The notes under the pieces are model-generated. The model did not search any database. It was not told the origin of the DNA and saw only the letters and a list, made by a program, of their open reading frames with translations. From Podochytrium sp. JEL0797 (taxonomy: Eukaryota; Chytridiomycota; Chytridiomycetes; Chytridiales; Chytriomycetaceae), in NCBI GenBank assembly GCA_027596195.1, contig JADGJG010000040.1:1-64000 (forward strand): a DNA stretch of 64,000 nucleotides, given 5' to 3'. The position numbers and the translations under genes were made by a program. Shown one piece after another: positions 1-11,796 of this stretch. How positions within the stretch are numbered: position 1 is the stretch's first letter; each line of letters starts with the position of its first letter.

Positions 1-30
1 CGCCCCCCCGCCCCCCCCCCCCCCCCGCCC
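1..30. repeat. C-rich homopolymer tract at window edge
   Basis: The first 29 bases are almost pure C, with three interspersed G. The tract lies just before the Rad16-like exon. Similar C tracts recur at about 15740-15790, 18392-18411 and 54450-54522. Confidence 0.8.
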
Positions 31-78
31 ATCGGAGCATGTCACAGATTTTTGAATAATTTGATTTCGGCTCTGCAG

Positions 79-948
79 TTCTCGTCACAACCAAACTCGA
101 CATGAACGCAAACCAAGCCAACGAATCCCTCGTCTGCGGACTTTGCCAAGAAATCGCCGAAGCGCCATCCTCTCGAAATGCAAGCACGTGTTTTGTCGCG
201 AAGACGCGCGTGAATACATCCTCTCGTGTCCGGAGGGACAAGCGTGCAACTGTCCAGTGTGTTTCAAGCCCATGTCGATTGATTTGTCGCAGCAAGAGTA
301 TGAAAGTGTGAAGGGGAAGGGAGGGGCCAAGACTTCGATTGTGAATTATATTGATATGTCCAAGTGGAGGAGAAGTACCAAGATTGAAGGTGTGATTCTT
401 TTTTTGTGCCATGTGTGAGAATTTTAAAATGTGCGCACTAATGAGGCGACGGTTTGATTTAGCACTGGTGGAGGAGCTCACCATCATGCAACGCGAAGAT
501 GCGGCCATGAAATCTATTGTGTTTTCTCTCGACGGTCGAATGACCCCGCAAGCGCGACAAACGGTCAACAGTTTCATGACGGATCCGAACTGACCATTTT
601 TTTGGTTAGTCTGAAAGCGGGTGGGGTCGCGTTGAATTTGACGGAAGCGAGTCGCGTGTTAATTTTGGATCCGTGGTGAAATCCTGCAGGTTTGTATTTC
701 TTTATTTATTATTTATTACATCTAAATGTTTCTATGTAGTGGAAGATCAAGCGTTTGACCGAATCCATCGTCTCGGCCAACACCGCCCCATCCGCATTAC
801 GCGTCTGATTATCGAAAACTCGATCGAGTCGCGGATTCTGCAACTCCAGGAAAAAAAGAAGATGTTGTTCCAGTCCACAGTGGGGAAAGATATGGAAGCG
901 TTGGCGAAGCTTTCGGAGGAGGATTTGGCGTTCCTTTTTGTTTTGTGA
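79..948 (+). CDS. RAD16: Rad16-like SNF2 helicase/RING protein, C-terminal part, frame broken
   Basis: Rad16 is the SNF2-family ATPase with an inserted RING finger that acts with Rad7 in global-genome nucleotide excision repair. Visible here are a C3HC4 RING (CGLCQE, then CKHVFC, then CPVCF) at about 130-270 and the helicase C-terminal end: [25 protein letters not shown], and a closing FLF motif typical of Rad16. An exon probably starts after the AG at 78. Introns run about 389-460 and 691-740. The frame is damaged: one base is missing at about 162 between the RING Cys pairs; the usual ~25 residues between KSIVFS and LDGRM are absent at about 522; another base is missing at about 590; and the second Trp codon of DPWW reads TGA at 677. 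The N-terminal ATPase half lies off the window. It is either a pseudogene or error-rich sequence. Confidence 0.75.
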
Positions 949-1150
949 TTTATTGTTTTTTTTGTTTCGCGTACCGAACAACACTTTCGACTTTTGCTGT
1001 AGATTTCGTGATGCCCTCCCGTGATGGTTGGTGGGAGGGGAAAACCCCGCTGTTAAATGTGGGCAGAAATGCGGACAAGCTTCCAATTTTCGAAGATTTC
1101 CCTTTATGAAAGCGGGATCAAGGCACTCACTCGAACGATCGCGTAGCGAG

Positions 1151-2869
1151 ATGGTGACGAGTCCTCAGGACAAAATGGACCCGAAAACAGGCAAACCAGA
1201 GTCTGTCGGATCCGGCGCGTCGCGACGAGGTGACCTAAAAAAGACGCGTGCCTCACGAAATCTCAAAGCCTCATTGTTACCACAACCACACTCCCACTTT
1301 CACAGAATCAACTGATCCCGTCTGGTACGGCACCTTCACACAAGAAGAAATCGACACGCTCGGATCCAACGCGATCCAAAGGCTTCGAACAACGTATCAA
1401 GCGCAGAATATCAAACCGTTGATTGCCACGGATGTACTCAAACACGTGCAGGAAGCCGCGTTTTATATCCCGCGAAAGAAAAAGTGGTGGGCCAAATGGA
1501 AAAAGGGCCCGAAAGAGACGAAGGAGGAACTTGGTGGGTTTTGTGGTTTTTTGCTCCCAACAATTCCACGCGTTTTCTAAAACATACCTCCCCTTTTCCT
1601 ATACAAAAATTCACAATTCTGGTCAATCCGTATCACCCAGTAATGAGTGTAGCCCTCTGCAAATCCATCGAATACGCATCCATGCCCATCGGCTCCGAAA
1701 CCACCTTCAACCTCTGCCGCATCCCCATCATTGCACACGAATGTATAAGCTATCTCAAACTCCACGGCCTCAAAAGCAACGGCCTCTTTCGCGTCAACGG
1801 CAGTGAAAGGCGTATGGCGCAACTCGCGATTCAGTTCGACGCAGGGCCAAAGTATGGACTCGGGTTCAATTTCGAAGGGTATACAGTGTATGATGTGGCG
1901 GACTTTTTGAAAAAGTATGTGAGAGGGCTGCCGGAGCCGTTGTTGGCGTCGGATTTGTATCTGTATTTCATAAAGTCGTTGGGTGAGTGTCCTCGTTTTT
2001 TCGCCCTCCCCAATTTTGCAGAAGCGATAGCTCACTTTCTTTTCTGGTTAGAAATCCCTGTGGATAACGGATTGCGTATCAAAGTGTTTCGATGGTTATT
2101 AATGCTACTTCCACCCCCACACCTCGTTCTCATGCAACAACTTCTCGAACTCTTGTCCATGGTCGTTGAACATGCCGACGTGAACCAAATGACATCCAAC
2201 AACTTGGCACGGATATTTTCACCAAACATTTTGAAACCCAAATCGGAAAAGCAAGCATTGGGTAACACAATGAGAGAGCGAAATAGAGTTCCGATAACGA
2301 CATACTGAAACTTGTTCCATTTCAATTCTACATTAGAGGAATTCCAAAGCTGCTCATTCGTCTTGGAATTCATGATTGAGAATCACGAGCAGTTCGCGAT
2401 CGCTGCCGTGGATGTGAAACCGTTCGAAATCTTGGATATGGGATACATTACGCGACAGCAAAAGAAGCCAAAATATTTCCCCAAAATCGCACAAGACAGC
2501 CGTGACGATGTCACGGCGGCGGCAGCAGCAGCGGGGGCCGAGGCGGGGGATAAAGTGTTGGAATCAGCCAAAAGCAAAGGATCGATTGCTGGAGGAAGAG
2601 CTTCAACTGTTGCTGGTAGATCCTCTGTCACTATTCCTGGGGCGACGGGAGCCGTGATTGGAGGAGCAGCACCACGGGTTCCCGATCCGTCCGGCTCTGG
2701 AACTCGAAAAGTATATGAAGGGTCGGTCCTGCGGAAAACGAATTCCATCACACCAAAGACATCGGTTGTCGTGAAAGGGAATAGTTCTTTAAAAGAATCC
2801 ACTTCGCCGAGGGATTCTGCGGCAGTGAAGGCAGAAGAAGTGGCTGTTGAGAAGGTGTCGAGCTCTTGA
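1151..2869 (+). CDS. RhoGAP-domain protein
   Basis: Five exons (1151-1229, 1306-1533, 1641-1982, 2052-2261, 2337-2869) join without a frame break into 463 residues. The middle is a complete RhoGAP domain, which stimulates GTP hydrolysis by Rho/Rac/Cdc42-type GTPases. It has the arginine finger in GLFRVNGS, the YDVADFLKKYVRGLPEPLL motif, and the Asn-containing NLARIFSPNIL helix. An N-terminal segment precedes the domain (TDPVWYGTFTQEE, then a basic WWAKWKKGPKE stretch). A low-complexity Ala/Ser/Gly tail of about 130 residues follows it. The start is uncertain; ATG 1151 was chosen because it opens the first exon in frame, but 1172 would also work. The first donor, GTGACC, is weak. Part of the 3' tail reappears at 7437-7515. 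Confidence 0.8.
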
Positions 2870-2989
2870 TTGAAATAAATGGCTTATTGGGGAATTTGGT
2901 GATGAAAGGGGAAAGGAAAAGAGAAAGACGGATGATAAGGCGCATTTTTTTAGTTTTCCAACAAGCACACGCAAGATCAATAAACGTCA

Positions 2990-3950
2990 AAATACGAAAA
3001 TCAGCTCGAAACTCGCGTTTTCTGGATTCCGAGGGAAGACACACACGCGTTCACGTCTGTCACTCACTTTTCAGCTCCCAAGGAATACGCTTTTTGCTGT
3101 GGATGACGGCGAAGACGCCGCGGTTTGAGGAGCAGGCGGTGGGGTTGTTGGAAGCGGGGGAACCCGTTGGTGATTGATATGTTGAGTCTGAGGTTAAATG
3201 TACTTAGGAGCGTGGTGGAGGGGCGTCAAGAGATTCCGAAGACTGTTTTGAAGCTGATGCATACGAGTGAGGCGGAAGAGCTTTCTGGGAAATTTGCCGA
3301 GCTGCATCGCGCTTGGGTGGACATGAACCCGGGCCACTTGATTCCGCTCATGTCTCTCAAGCTTTAAATTTCCAAAGCTGGCTCAACGGATGGACATGTT
3401 CCGATCTTTCAAACACAGTGGGGGTTTACGCAGTTGGATACGGTTATCAGGAAACCCGTTAAAGACTGGAGTTTGAATTATCATTCGACCTGAATCGGGA
3501 TGGTAGGATCAAACTAACAAAGATGGACCCAACTTTGCCACCTCGACTCTCTTATTGATCCCAAATCACCCAATCATCAAGCGGTTCCTTTCCAAAATCA
3601 TGGATCTGATCCGCAGCAAGACTTCGGACCAACTCGTCCGATTCGATAACCGCTTTGCCTTTACGAATTCGAATGCTTCGTGTGTCAAGTATTGCAATCA
3701 AGGCATGAGTTTGATGTCAAAAAAACCTTTGACGCTACGCATTTGATTTGGGACGGGCATGTCGAGGTTGGCGACGCGTTGATGTTGAAAAAGCATTTTA
3801 TGAGCACGGGCGAAATAAAGCATCCGAATGCAATGGTGAAGTTGGAGAGTCGGTTGTTTGGTAAAAGAAGAAGGAAATGTGGTTTTGGTTCTGAAATTAA
3901 AATTGAATGCAAGCCAAAAAGAAAATCACGACGAGAAGCGATGCTTTGAA
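2990..3950 (+). pseudogene. Unresolved coding remnants
   Basis: Several short open stretches follow each other in different frames. One runs about 3060-3170 and continues after a one-base shift to about 3367, with LMHTSEAEELSGKFAELH. Another lies at about 3556-3740 with HPIIKRFLSKIMDL. A third runs 3680-3880 with THLIWDGHVEVGDALMLKKH. The residue composition looks like real protein, but no single frame or sensible intron set joins them, and stops at about 3490 and 3510 interrupt. I do not recognise the family. A decayed gene, or one damaged by indels, fits best. Confidence 0.35.
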
Positions 3951-4091
3951 TTTCCATCTCGAAATTATCGACTTTCATTTTTCATTATTTGGAGGAGACT
4001 GTATTTTCTATATTCAGAATGTTCCGTGGAATGAAAAGAACGGGGAAAACAAAGAAGTCTGTTCCTTTCATTTCGCTTCGAAAATTACAAG

Positions 4092-5375
4092 ATGTCGGAA
4101 CACGTCGCCCAGCTTCCCAGCTTTGACCTTTGCGCCCTCCTGTCGCAAGTTCACTTGAACCAAGAACAAATGAAGCGGGACTTCCAATCCCAGTTTCAGG
4201 AGCTAAAGCTCGCGATCCAAGAATCTACTTCTGCGCATATCGACACCATGCAAGCGTCACTCGCGGCCATGGAATCCCAGATGTCCAAGAATCACTTCCA
4301 ACTGTCGCACCAAATCTTGAAGCTCTCGAACCCAACAACAAAATATTACACCCAACTCACGCACCTCCCGCGTGAAGTCGTGGAAAAAATCCTCAGCTGT
4401 CTCCACCCAAAAGAGTCCTGGCTCCTTCGCGCTCTTTCCCGTTCTTTCAAGGAATCCATCGACTCCAGCGTTTTTGCCTGCATGAACCTTGTACGTTTCG
4501 TTCCTCCTGCTGATCCAAAAGTTCACGAATCCATGTGGCCCTCCGGGTACGACCAGATTTATTCGGAGTTTCCGGAGCCATATCCATCGGCATATGCCAA
4601 AATTAACTGGAAATACCTTACCACGCTTTCTTGGGGGTTGGACGAAAACAACCAGTATTCCCCATTTCACACTCAAGCTTTGACCAAGATTCCTGTTGGG
4701 TTGTTTCAATGCAAGAAGTTGGTCAAGCTGGCTCTAGTGCGCTGCAATCTCACTGGCCCGCTGTTGCCGGATATTTGTGAACTTCAGGCTCTTGAGAAAT
4801 TGGATTTGTGTTGGAACAACTTGAGCGGAGAAATTCCGCACACTATTGGCAGCTTGCGGCAGCTTCGCACACTGAAGCTGGACAGCAATGACTTCAGCGG
4901 AGAGATTCCGCGCGAGCTGGGGCAGCTTGACTCGCTGGTGTGCTTGTCAATCTGCGACAACATGACACTCCACGGACCACTGCCCACAGAGATCGGAAAC
5001 CTCAAGACACTCGAGTTTCTGCACATTGCGGAGGCAGGGGTTATTGGGGAGATTCCACCAGAGTGGGGGCAGCTTATCCTCCTGAAAACTCTCGAACTTG
5101 ACGGAAATCCCACCCTTGCAGGATCGATTCCAAACACTTTCAAAAATCTCTCCAGTATTACATACATGTCAATCTCAAACTGCTGTCTCACCGGGTTTAT
5201 TCCGTATGAGCTTGGACAGCTCAGTCTCTTGGAGGAACTGTACCTTGAGAACAATCTGCTGTCAGGGCATGTGCCAATTGAGTTGACGAATCTGGATCAT
5301 CTCAGGAGATGCCTTTTGGGTGGAAATCAGTTAATGCATGTTTTTGAGTTTCCTGCGGATGTAGTGTTCAATTAA
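4092..5375 (+). CDS. F-box-like, plant-type leucine-rich-repeat protein
   Basis: This is an uninterrupted 427-residue reading frame starting at ATG 4092. Residues about 15-75 are predicted coiled coil. About 90-130 look like a degenerate F-box (THLPREVVEKILSCLHPKE). From about 190 to the end there are roughly eight leucine-rich repeats of about 24 residues with the plant-specific consensus (LSGEIPHTIGSL, FSGEIPRELGQL, GSIPNTFKNL). LRRs of this kind bind proteins, and an F-box in front would place it in an SCF ubiquitin ligase as the substrate receptor. There is no signal peptide or membrane segment, so it is probably intracellular. Intronless structure in an intron-rich region suggests a recently amplified or retrocopied family member. 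The F-box call is tentative; the LRR call is firm. Confidence 0.8.
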   Translation: MSEHVAQLPSFDLCALLSQVHLNQEQMKRDFQSQFQELKLAIQESTSAHIDTMQASLAAMESQMSKNHFQLSHQILKLSNPTTKYYTQLTHLPREVVEKILSCLHPKESWLLRALSRSFKESIDSSVFACMNLVRFVPPADPKVHESMWPSGYDQIYSEFPEPYPSAYAKINWKYLTTLSWGLDENNQYSPFHTQALTKIPVGLFQCKKLVKLALVRCNLTGPLLPDICELQALEKLDLCWNNLSGEIPHTIGSLRQLRTLKLDSNDFSGEIPRELGQLDSLVCLSICDNMTLHGPLPTEIGNLKTLEFLHIAEAGVIGEIPPEWGQLILLKTLELDGNPTLAGSIPNTFKNLSSITYMSISNCCLTGFIPYELGQLSLLEELYLENNLLSGHVPIELTNLDHLRRCLLGGNQLMHVFEFPADVVFN

Positions 5376-5389
5376 AAACCTCCACGAAT

Positions 5390-7430
5390 TTTTTTCACCT
5401 CGTCCCTTGCCACGAAGAATGAGTCCAGCCATTAGTTTGGCACAGTTAAGTTTTTTTTTTTTTTGAATGAGAGAATTGATGCGCGATTTGCTTTGCTGGA
5501 AAGGAGACGGATTGTATCCGAAAATCAACACATCCGATACTCTTCTTCTCAAAGTCTACGAATTTTTGTTGCGAAACCATCCAACTCTGATTGGATTCCG
5601 AGTCGACCACAGTAGCGAAACGCATGCTCAAGGACGTGTAATTTATTGCATGATGACTTCTTCAAATGCTCTGAAAAACCACCAATCTCGTCGACAAATT
5701 CTTTGAGCGTTTTGTGACCCGCTTTTCCAACGAGAGGGCGCTGCTTCCCCGTCCGTTTGAATTACGCAGCGATGGTCGCTTCAAGAACTGCGTCCAATCG
5801 TGAATCGCTGCAGCCGTCGGAACGGGAGTCCGATCCAACGTGTCCAATACAAGAACGCCATCGTCTTGAGCGGAACGTCTTGTCTCTTGCCATTGACGAA
5901 GTCAAAGTCCGTGGATGATTTCTTGCTCTGGTGACTAGTTTTTTTCCCTTTCTTTTACGCAAAGTACAACTAATTGTCGTGTCCGGGACGCAAAGGCAGC
6001 TGCGGACCAGTTGCGCCAGTTTTTGATTTTTACCACCACCGTTGAGACAAGCCACTGTGTTTGGCGGCGCGTGCTGCGAAAGAGATTCTTTGCGCGACGC
6101 ATTCGGGAGTCTTGAACCTGCATGGGTTAGATATCGCGTCTTGGTGGACCTTGCTGTACGGAATCAGTTGAGTTGGAATGGATCCGCTATCGGTTGGGGG
6201 TGAGAGCAAGCGGTAGTGCTGCAATAATGGTAAGTGAGGGGAAGTAAAAAGTAAGGCGGTGGACGAGGCCTGCACACAGAGAAATGTGAAAACGGTTTTT
6301 TACCACGTTGCGTTGTAAATTTGTTTTATTTTTTTTTTTCAAACCGCATGGCAGCCGGCACATATCATGAAGTTGTGCGAGATGACACAGACCATGCACC
6401 CCAGGGCGATACGGTTCGGGTCCTTCCGGGAATCGGCAGTTGGGCGGGACAAATGCAATATTTTTGAGAATAATAAATATTAACGCGAAAAATAGGGCAC
6501 AAGGCTCCAAGATCTAAAGTATTCATCGCTTGCAAAACAATCACCCCTTCATTGCGGGTCGACAGCAAATATTTCAAAACCGGTATATGTATGAAAAGCC
6601 CCCCTCTTTGAACTTGAACTCCTCACTCAAAAAAATCCCTGCAACATGCGGCCGCCAATATATACTAAACCGAAGACGCTCAACAAGAACAGGTGGCTGG
6701 CGCCTTGTCCTGCTATTATACAATGAGGAGTTCGCCGTTGAAAATACGTGTTTTCTTTATTTTTGAGGGCCACTGTACTTCGCATTTTTTACAAAGTCGT
6801 TGATGAATCTTCTCCTTTCCTCTGCTAAAGTCTCGCACTGGAGTATGTTTTTGCCAGGGGAATTCCAACTGAAAACCCACATGTTCAAATGGGAAAAGGG
6901 GAGTCAACCACCAAATGAACCATTGGTCTCCCACCCTGGGTATCGGCTTTGCGGCCAGCAGGAACACTATACACAGACCGTATGCTTCAGGGAAAGAGTC
7001 AACGACATGTCTGGAGTTGTTGGGGGTGCTATGAGGTGGGTTTGAGGGGGAAATGAAAGTTGGTTTTTTGCTCTTTTTTCCTGGAACATCGCTATTTATT
7101 TTCTCTTGCGATGGTGTAATTTAAATATCAGGCCATGTTTCAAGAAGGAAAATCGATGAATTCAGTAGTCGTGTTGCACCCTCCGTTGTGCCAAAAAAAA
7201 ATTTGCACGTTGGGGTGCAACACGACAACCTTTTGTACGGTATTCAATATTCAAAAAGAATTCTAATTTATAATATTAATTAAGCGATTCGCTCCAAATG
7301 CACCACCTCCCTGCCACCTCCCCCGGGTGTTGCCTGCACACAAAAAAATTTTTGTTTAAATAAGTAGGCGGGTCAGAGACGTGCTGCTCGAAATTGGGCA
7401 GCACGTTTTCTAATTGGGCAACGATAGGTG
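5390..7430. other. Gene-poor stretch with decayed ORF remnants
   Basis: No convincing gene is visible on either strand over about 2 kb. Short open stretches exist, for example 5467-5706 on plus and 5762-6055 on minus, but they lack recognisable motifs and consistent splice sites. The stretch contains T- and A-runs and the hairpin at 7168-7226. It looks like old mobile-element or gene debris. Confidence 0.5.
7168..7226. repeat. Perfect 14-bp inverted repeat (hairpin)
   Basis: The arm GTCGTGTTGCACCC at 7168-7181 is exactly complemented by GGGTGCAACACGAC at 7213-7226, with a 31-base loop containing an A9 run. The loop can pair further in part (TTGTGC with GCACGTT). It lies in an AT-rich gene-poor stretch. 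It could be a minimal MITE or the paired ends of a decayed element. Confidence 0.7.
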
Positions 7431-7436
7431 TCGGAG

Positions 7437-7515
7437 TCCACTTCGCCGAGGAACTCTGCAGCGATGAAGCAGCAATAGAAGCTGCGGCTGCAGAGAAGGT
7501 GTCGAGCTCGTGATT
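7437..7515 (+). pseudogene. Duplicated 3' end of the RhoGAP gene
   Basis: The sequence from CCACTTCGCCGAGG to GGTGTCGAGCTC followed by TGATTAAAA matches the last ~80 coding bases and the stop region of the RhoGAP gene (about 2799-2875). By eye it is roughly four-fifths identical, and it keeps the terminal Ser-Ser-stop context. Nothing else of the gene is present, so this is a detached fragment. It sits about 160 bases upstream of the Sec24 start. Confidence 0.6.
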
Positions 7516-7673
7516 AAAAATAGTTGACAGAAAAGAGAAGGGCGTGTTATTATAGTTTTCCAATTAATGAATAGGATGCGAAATGAATGGTTGTAATGTG
7601 CAACCGTCATCAAAATCATCAAAGTTGGGGACCAGGCGGCAACACCAGAACAACTGGCCAAAAAAAAAGCCAG

Positions 7674-10600
7674 ATGTCTTCGCAGCCAGGCCCACCGTTG
7701 CAACCGCAGCGACCTCCACCACCACAGCCACAGCCACAGCCCGGCATGGGCAGCGCCCCTGGCGCAATGCGACCACCTGGCGCAGGAGGATTTCGGCCTC
7801 GTGAGTTTTTCGTTGTAAGGCAAAGTGTTTTTTTAACGAGAGCTTGTTCGCAGAAGCACCGATGGGGATGCGGCCGCCTCACCAGGGCGTGCCACAGCAC
7901 AACCAGGCGAGACCAGTGAACAACCAGGCGCAGATGATGGGTGCAAACCAGAGACCGATGATGCGTCCAATCCGGCCAATGCAGCAGCTGCCTGGTCCAA
8001 TGCAGCAACAACCCATCCCGCAGCAGCAGCCTCAGATCCAGCCCATCCAACCAGTCCAACAGATGCAGGCCCCTCCTGCCCAGGCTGCCCCGGGACGGAG
8101 AGCGTATCCACAGCCTCAACCACAACAACAGAACCAGTACGCACCTCCCGGTCCTGCCGCGTTCCAACAACAACAGCAAATGGGACAACACCAGCAAATT
8201 GGTCCTCAGAATCCAGTGATGCAGGTCTTGCAAAATCTTGCCTATGAATATACTCAGTTGATTGACGTGTTTTGCCTTTATATTGGACAAAGCAGGCCCC
8301 ACAACCCCCTCAATTCATCCAACCCGCCGGTGTCCCCCAGTTTGGCGCCCCTCGTCCACCCCAGTTTGGCGGTGCCCCGCCCCAACAACAGCAACCGGGA
8401 CTGCCTGCGTTTGGACAACCGATCCAGCCCGTTCAACCGGGTTACGGAGGACCCATGCCTCCGAACGGAATGATGCCTCAGCAGGGAATGAATCAATTGC
8501 AGAATGGAATGCAGAACATGAATATGGGTGGACAGCAGCATGGACAAGCCGTATGTTTTTTCAGTTTCTCGATCGATCCCCGCCACACACACACACAAAC
8601 TCCCCAACTAACTCGACAAATGCACAAAAGCCTGCCAACATCACAAACCTGCTCCAACGCCCCCCATCCGCCATAGACCTCCTGAACCTCACAACCCCAG
8701 CTAACATGTCCTTCCAATCCTCCATCTCCCAATCCCCCCACTCCATCTGCCCACCCTCTTACAAGCGATGCACCCTCAACTCAATCCCGCAAACCCAAGC
8801 CGTTCTGACCAAATCGAAAGTGCCGTTCGGTCTGATTGTGACGCCGTATCGAAGCATTCTGCCCGGTGAGGAGCCTGTGCCGGTTGTGAACCCGCCGCAG
8901 ATTGTGAGGTGTCGTCGGTGTAGGACGTATATCAATCCGTGGGTTCAGTTTGTGGAGCAGGGGACGAGGTGGAAGTGTAACATGTGTTTTTTGACGAATG
9001 AGGGTGAGTCATGCATGGTTTTTTTGCTTGTTTGGTTGGAGCTGCGATTGGTTCGATGGGATCCAGGACGGGATCCTTGAAAGAAATTCTAACTCGGAAC
9101 ATGCTTTTTTTCGTCTCCTGTTTTCTGCAGTTCCCGGATTCTTTGATTGGGACACGGAAACCCGTCAACAAGTCGACCGCATGAAACGTTTCGAATTGAC
9201 CCACTCGGTCGTGGAATACATTGCGCCCCAAGAATACATGGTCCGCCCGCCGCAACCGGTTGTGCTTTTCTTTGTGATTGACGTGTCGTTTGCGGCGGTC
9301 CAAAGCGGCATGGTGGAGTCCGTTGCTCAATCGATTCTGAAGCATTTGGATAAAGTGCCGAATTCGGATGGAAGGACCAAAGTTGCTTTTGTGGCCGTGG
9401 ATAGCTGTTTGCATTTTTTTAATTTGAATGTGAGTTTTTTAGTTGGTGGTGTTCGTCTTGTTTTGTTGCTCGTCTCCGTTCAACTTATTGTTCTTATGCG
9501 CCACCTTTCTTCTTTCTTCCAGGCTTCACTTGCGGAACCCCAGATTCTCGTTGTCTCGGATATCGAGGACGCGTTCTTGCCGTTGCCTGAAGACTTGCTG
9601 GTCACATTGACCGAGTCGCGCACGGTGATTGAAAAGCTGCTCATGGGATTGCCGGGCATGTTCAAGGGCACCAACAACTCGCGCAATGCGTTGGGACGTG
9701 CTTTGCAAATGGGATTCAAGATGATTGTTCGTTTATCTTCTGCTTTTTCGTTAACTGATTCGCTGCCGTGACCCAACTTCTAAACCCATTTTGGTTCCCA
9801 CTCCCACCCAAAACAACAACCAGAACGCGATTGGAGGCAAAATCGTCATTTTCCAAACGACCCTCCCGAACCTCAGCGAAGGCGAACTCAAAATGCGCGA
9901 AGACCCCAAACTGTTGGGGACCCCCAAAGAAGTTACGCTTCTGCAACCTTCCTCGCCGTTTTACAAATCATTTGCCGTCGATTGCTCGCGCACCCAGGTT
10001 GCCATTGACGTGTTTTGTTTCACGTCGAATTACCTCGACCTCGCGACACTTACGGGACTCTCCCGCGTGACGGGCGGAGCAACGTATTTTTACCCTACTT
10101 TCAACGCGCACACGAATCCGCATGAAGTAACGAAATTCGATACGGAGCTGTCCAACTTTTTCACGCGCCCCCTCGCGTTGGAAGCCGTGCTCCGCGTCCG
10201 CGCGAGCAAAGGGATCCGTATGACACGGTACCATGGCAACTTTTTCTTGCGCAGCACGGACTTGTTGGCACTTCCGGCTGTGAATCCGGACAACAGTTAT
10301 GGAATCGAGATGGAGATTACGGATACGTTGCCTTCTGCTGTGGCGTGTTTCCAGACGGCATTGTTGCATACGAATAGTAACGGGGAGAGGAGGATAAGAG
10401 TGATTACTTTAACTGTTCCTGTTTGCGATGGGATGGGGGACGTGTATACGCGCGCGGATGCGTATGCGATTGCGGCGTTGTGGAGTAAGAAGGGGGTCGA
10501 GAAGTGTTTGAGTAGTAACATTGAGGCAGCGCGGGAGGAAATGGTGGGACGGTTGGTGGAGTTGATTTTGGCGTACAAGAATGCGTTCACGAGTAGTGGA

Positions 10601-11623
10601 CAGAATGGGATGTTGCTTGTTCCCGAGAGTTTGAAGTGTTTGCCGGCGCTTGTGATGAGTGTTTTGAAGCATGTGAGTTTTTTTTTTTGGGGGGGGGGTG
10701 GGGTTGGGGGCTGATTTCTTGGTGTGTGGTAGACGGCGTTTAGGACGAGTGGAATTATTCCGAGCGATATTCGCTCCTTTGCGCAGGCCATGATGTGCGT
10801 GTACCCCGCCGAAGCGTTCGTGCCGAACGTGTATGCGCGTTTCTGGGCACTCCACAGCATGGACAGTCACGCCGGGACCGTGGATGAATCCACGGGACAA
10901 GTCGTGTTCCCACCCGTTTTGAATCTGTCGAGTGAGAAACTCGAGCGTCATGGGTTGTATCTGTTGGATGATGGATCCGATTTGTACTTGTGGGTGGGCA
11001 GGGCGATTGATGCGGATTTGTGTCGGTTGGTGTTTGGGCAGCCAGTGTATGATGGGATTGTTCCGGGGAAGGTTTGTGTGTTTTTTTGTTTTTGTGTTTG
11101 TTTTTGTGTGTGTGTGTGTGTGTGTGTGCGCGTGTGTGTGTATGTGTGGGAAGCGAGTTTTCTTTGCGCTTCGCGCTTTGACGCTTTGTGTCGACTTGCG
11201 CTACGTGTTACGCGTCTCCGCTTCGCTTCGCGCGTCTCCGCGTCGCGTCGCGCCTCAGCCCCGGCCCCGGCCCCGCCCCCCACTCCCCGCACCCCCTGCC
11301 CCACTAGACAAACCCCACTCAAATCACAAATCTCAAACAACTAAAAAAACCCCACATCAAAAAAACAGACGACACTCCCGCACCTCCCGAACGAATGGAA
11401 CCAACGCGTCAACAACCTCATTAGCAACCTGCAACAAACACGTACCCTCATGATGACAACGTATCCATGCGTGCATGTCGTGAAAGAAGACGGGGACGCT
11501 GCGTTACGGATGCAGTTTTTGTCGCGTTTGGTGGAAGACAAGTTGGAGAGTGGGAACAGCTATCCTTTGTTTTTGGGGTATTTGAGGGAGAGGATGAATA
11601 AGCCTTCGGGGATGTTTAGTTAA
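7674..11623 (+). CDS. SEC24: COPII coat cargo-binding subunit Sec24
   Basis: Sec24 pairs with Sec23 on the ER membrane and selects cargo into COPII vesicles. Nine exons (7674-7800, 7854-8224, 8293-8550, 8631-9003, 9131-9429, 9523-9726, 9824-10672, 10733-11071, 11369-11623) give an unbroken ~1,024-residue protein, close to the usual length. In order it shows a Pro/Gln/Gly-rich N-terminal ~270 residues, the zinc finger (CRRCRTYINP, then CNMC), the vWA-like trunk starting VLFFVIDVS, the beta-sandwich and helical domains, and a C-terminal gelsolin-like domain (GLYLLDDGSDLYLWVG). The start follows the Met that opens the Gln/Pro region. The intron at 9727-9823 uses an unusual GTTCGT donor, and the last intron is long (297 bases) with a GT microsatellite. 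The gene appears fully functional. Confidence 0.93.
11072..11368 (+). repeat. Long intron with GT microsatellite in Sec24
   Basis: This last Sec24 intron is 297 bases, four to five times the local norm. It contains a (GT)n/(GTTTTT)n tract at about 11080-11150, followed by CGCGTCTCCGCTTCG-like short repeats and a C-rich stretch. Confidence 0.6.
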
Positions 11624-11796
11624 GTTTTTTGAGGAAGGGTTGGGAGTGTTTTTGTGGTTGAGCTTTTTGGTTTTGGGTTGGTCGTGAGGGTGTTTTCTTT
11701 TTCTCGTTTGGTGGAGGGGTATTTTCCTCAGTAATAAGGAACAGAGTCTCTTGTTATCCAAAACATCCTCCATGATTTATTCTTCAAAAATTGTTG

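Noticed and set aside
11080..11150. GT-repeat tract as a coding region
   Set aside because: It sits within the last Sec24 intron, between a good donor and acceptor.
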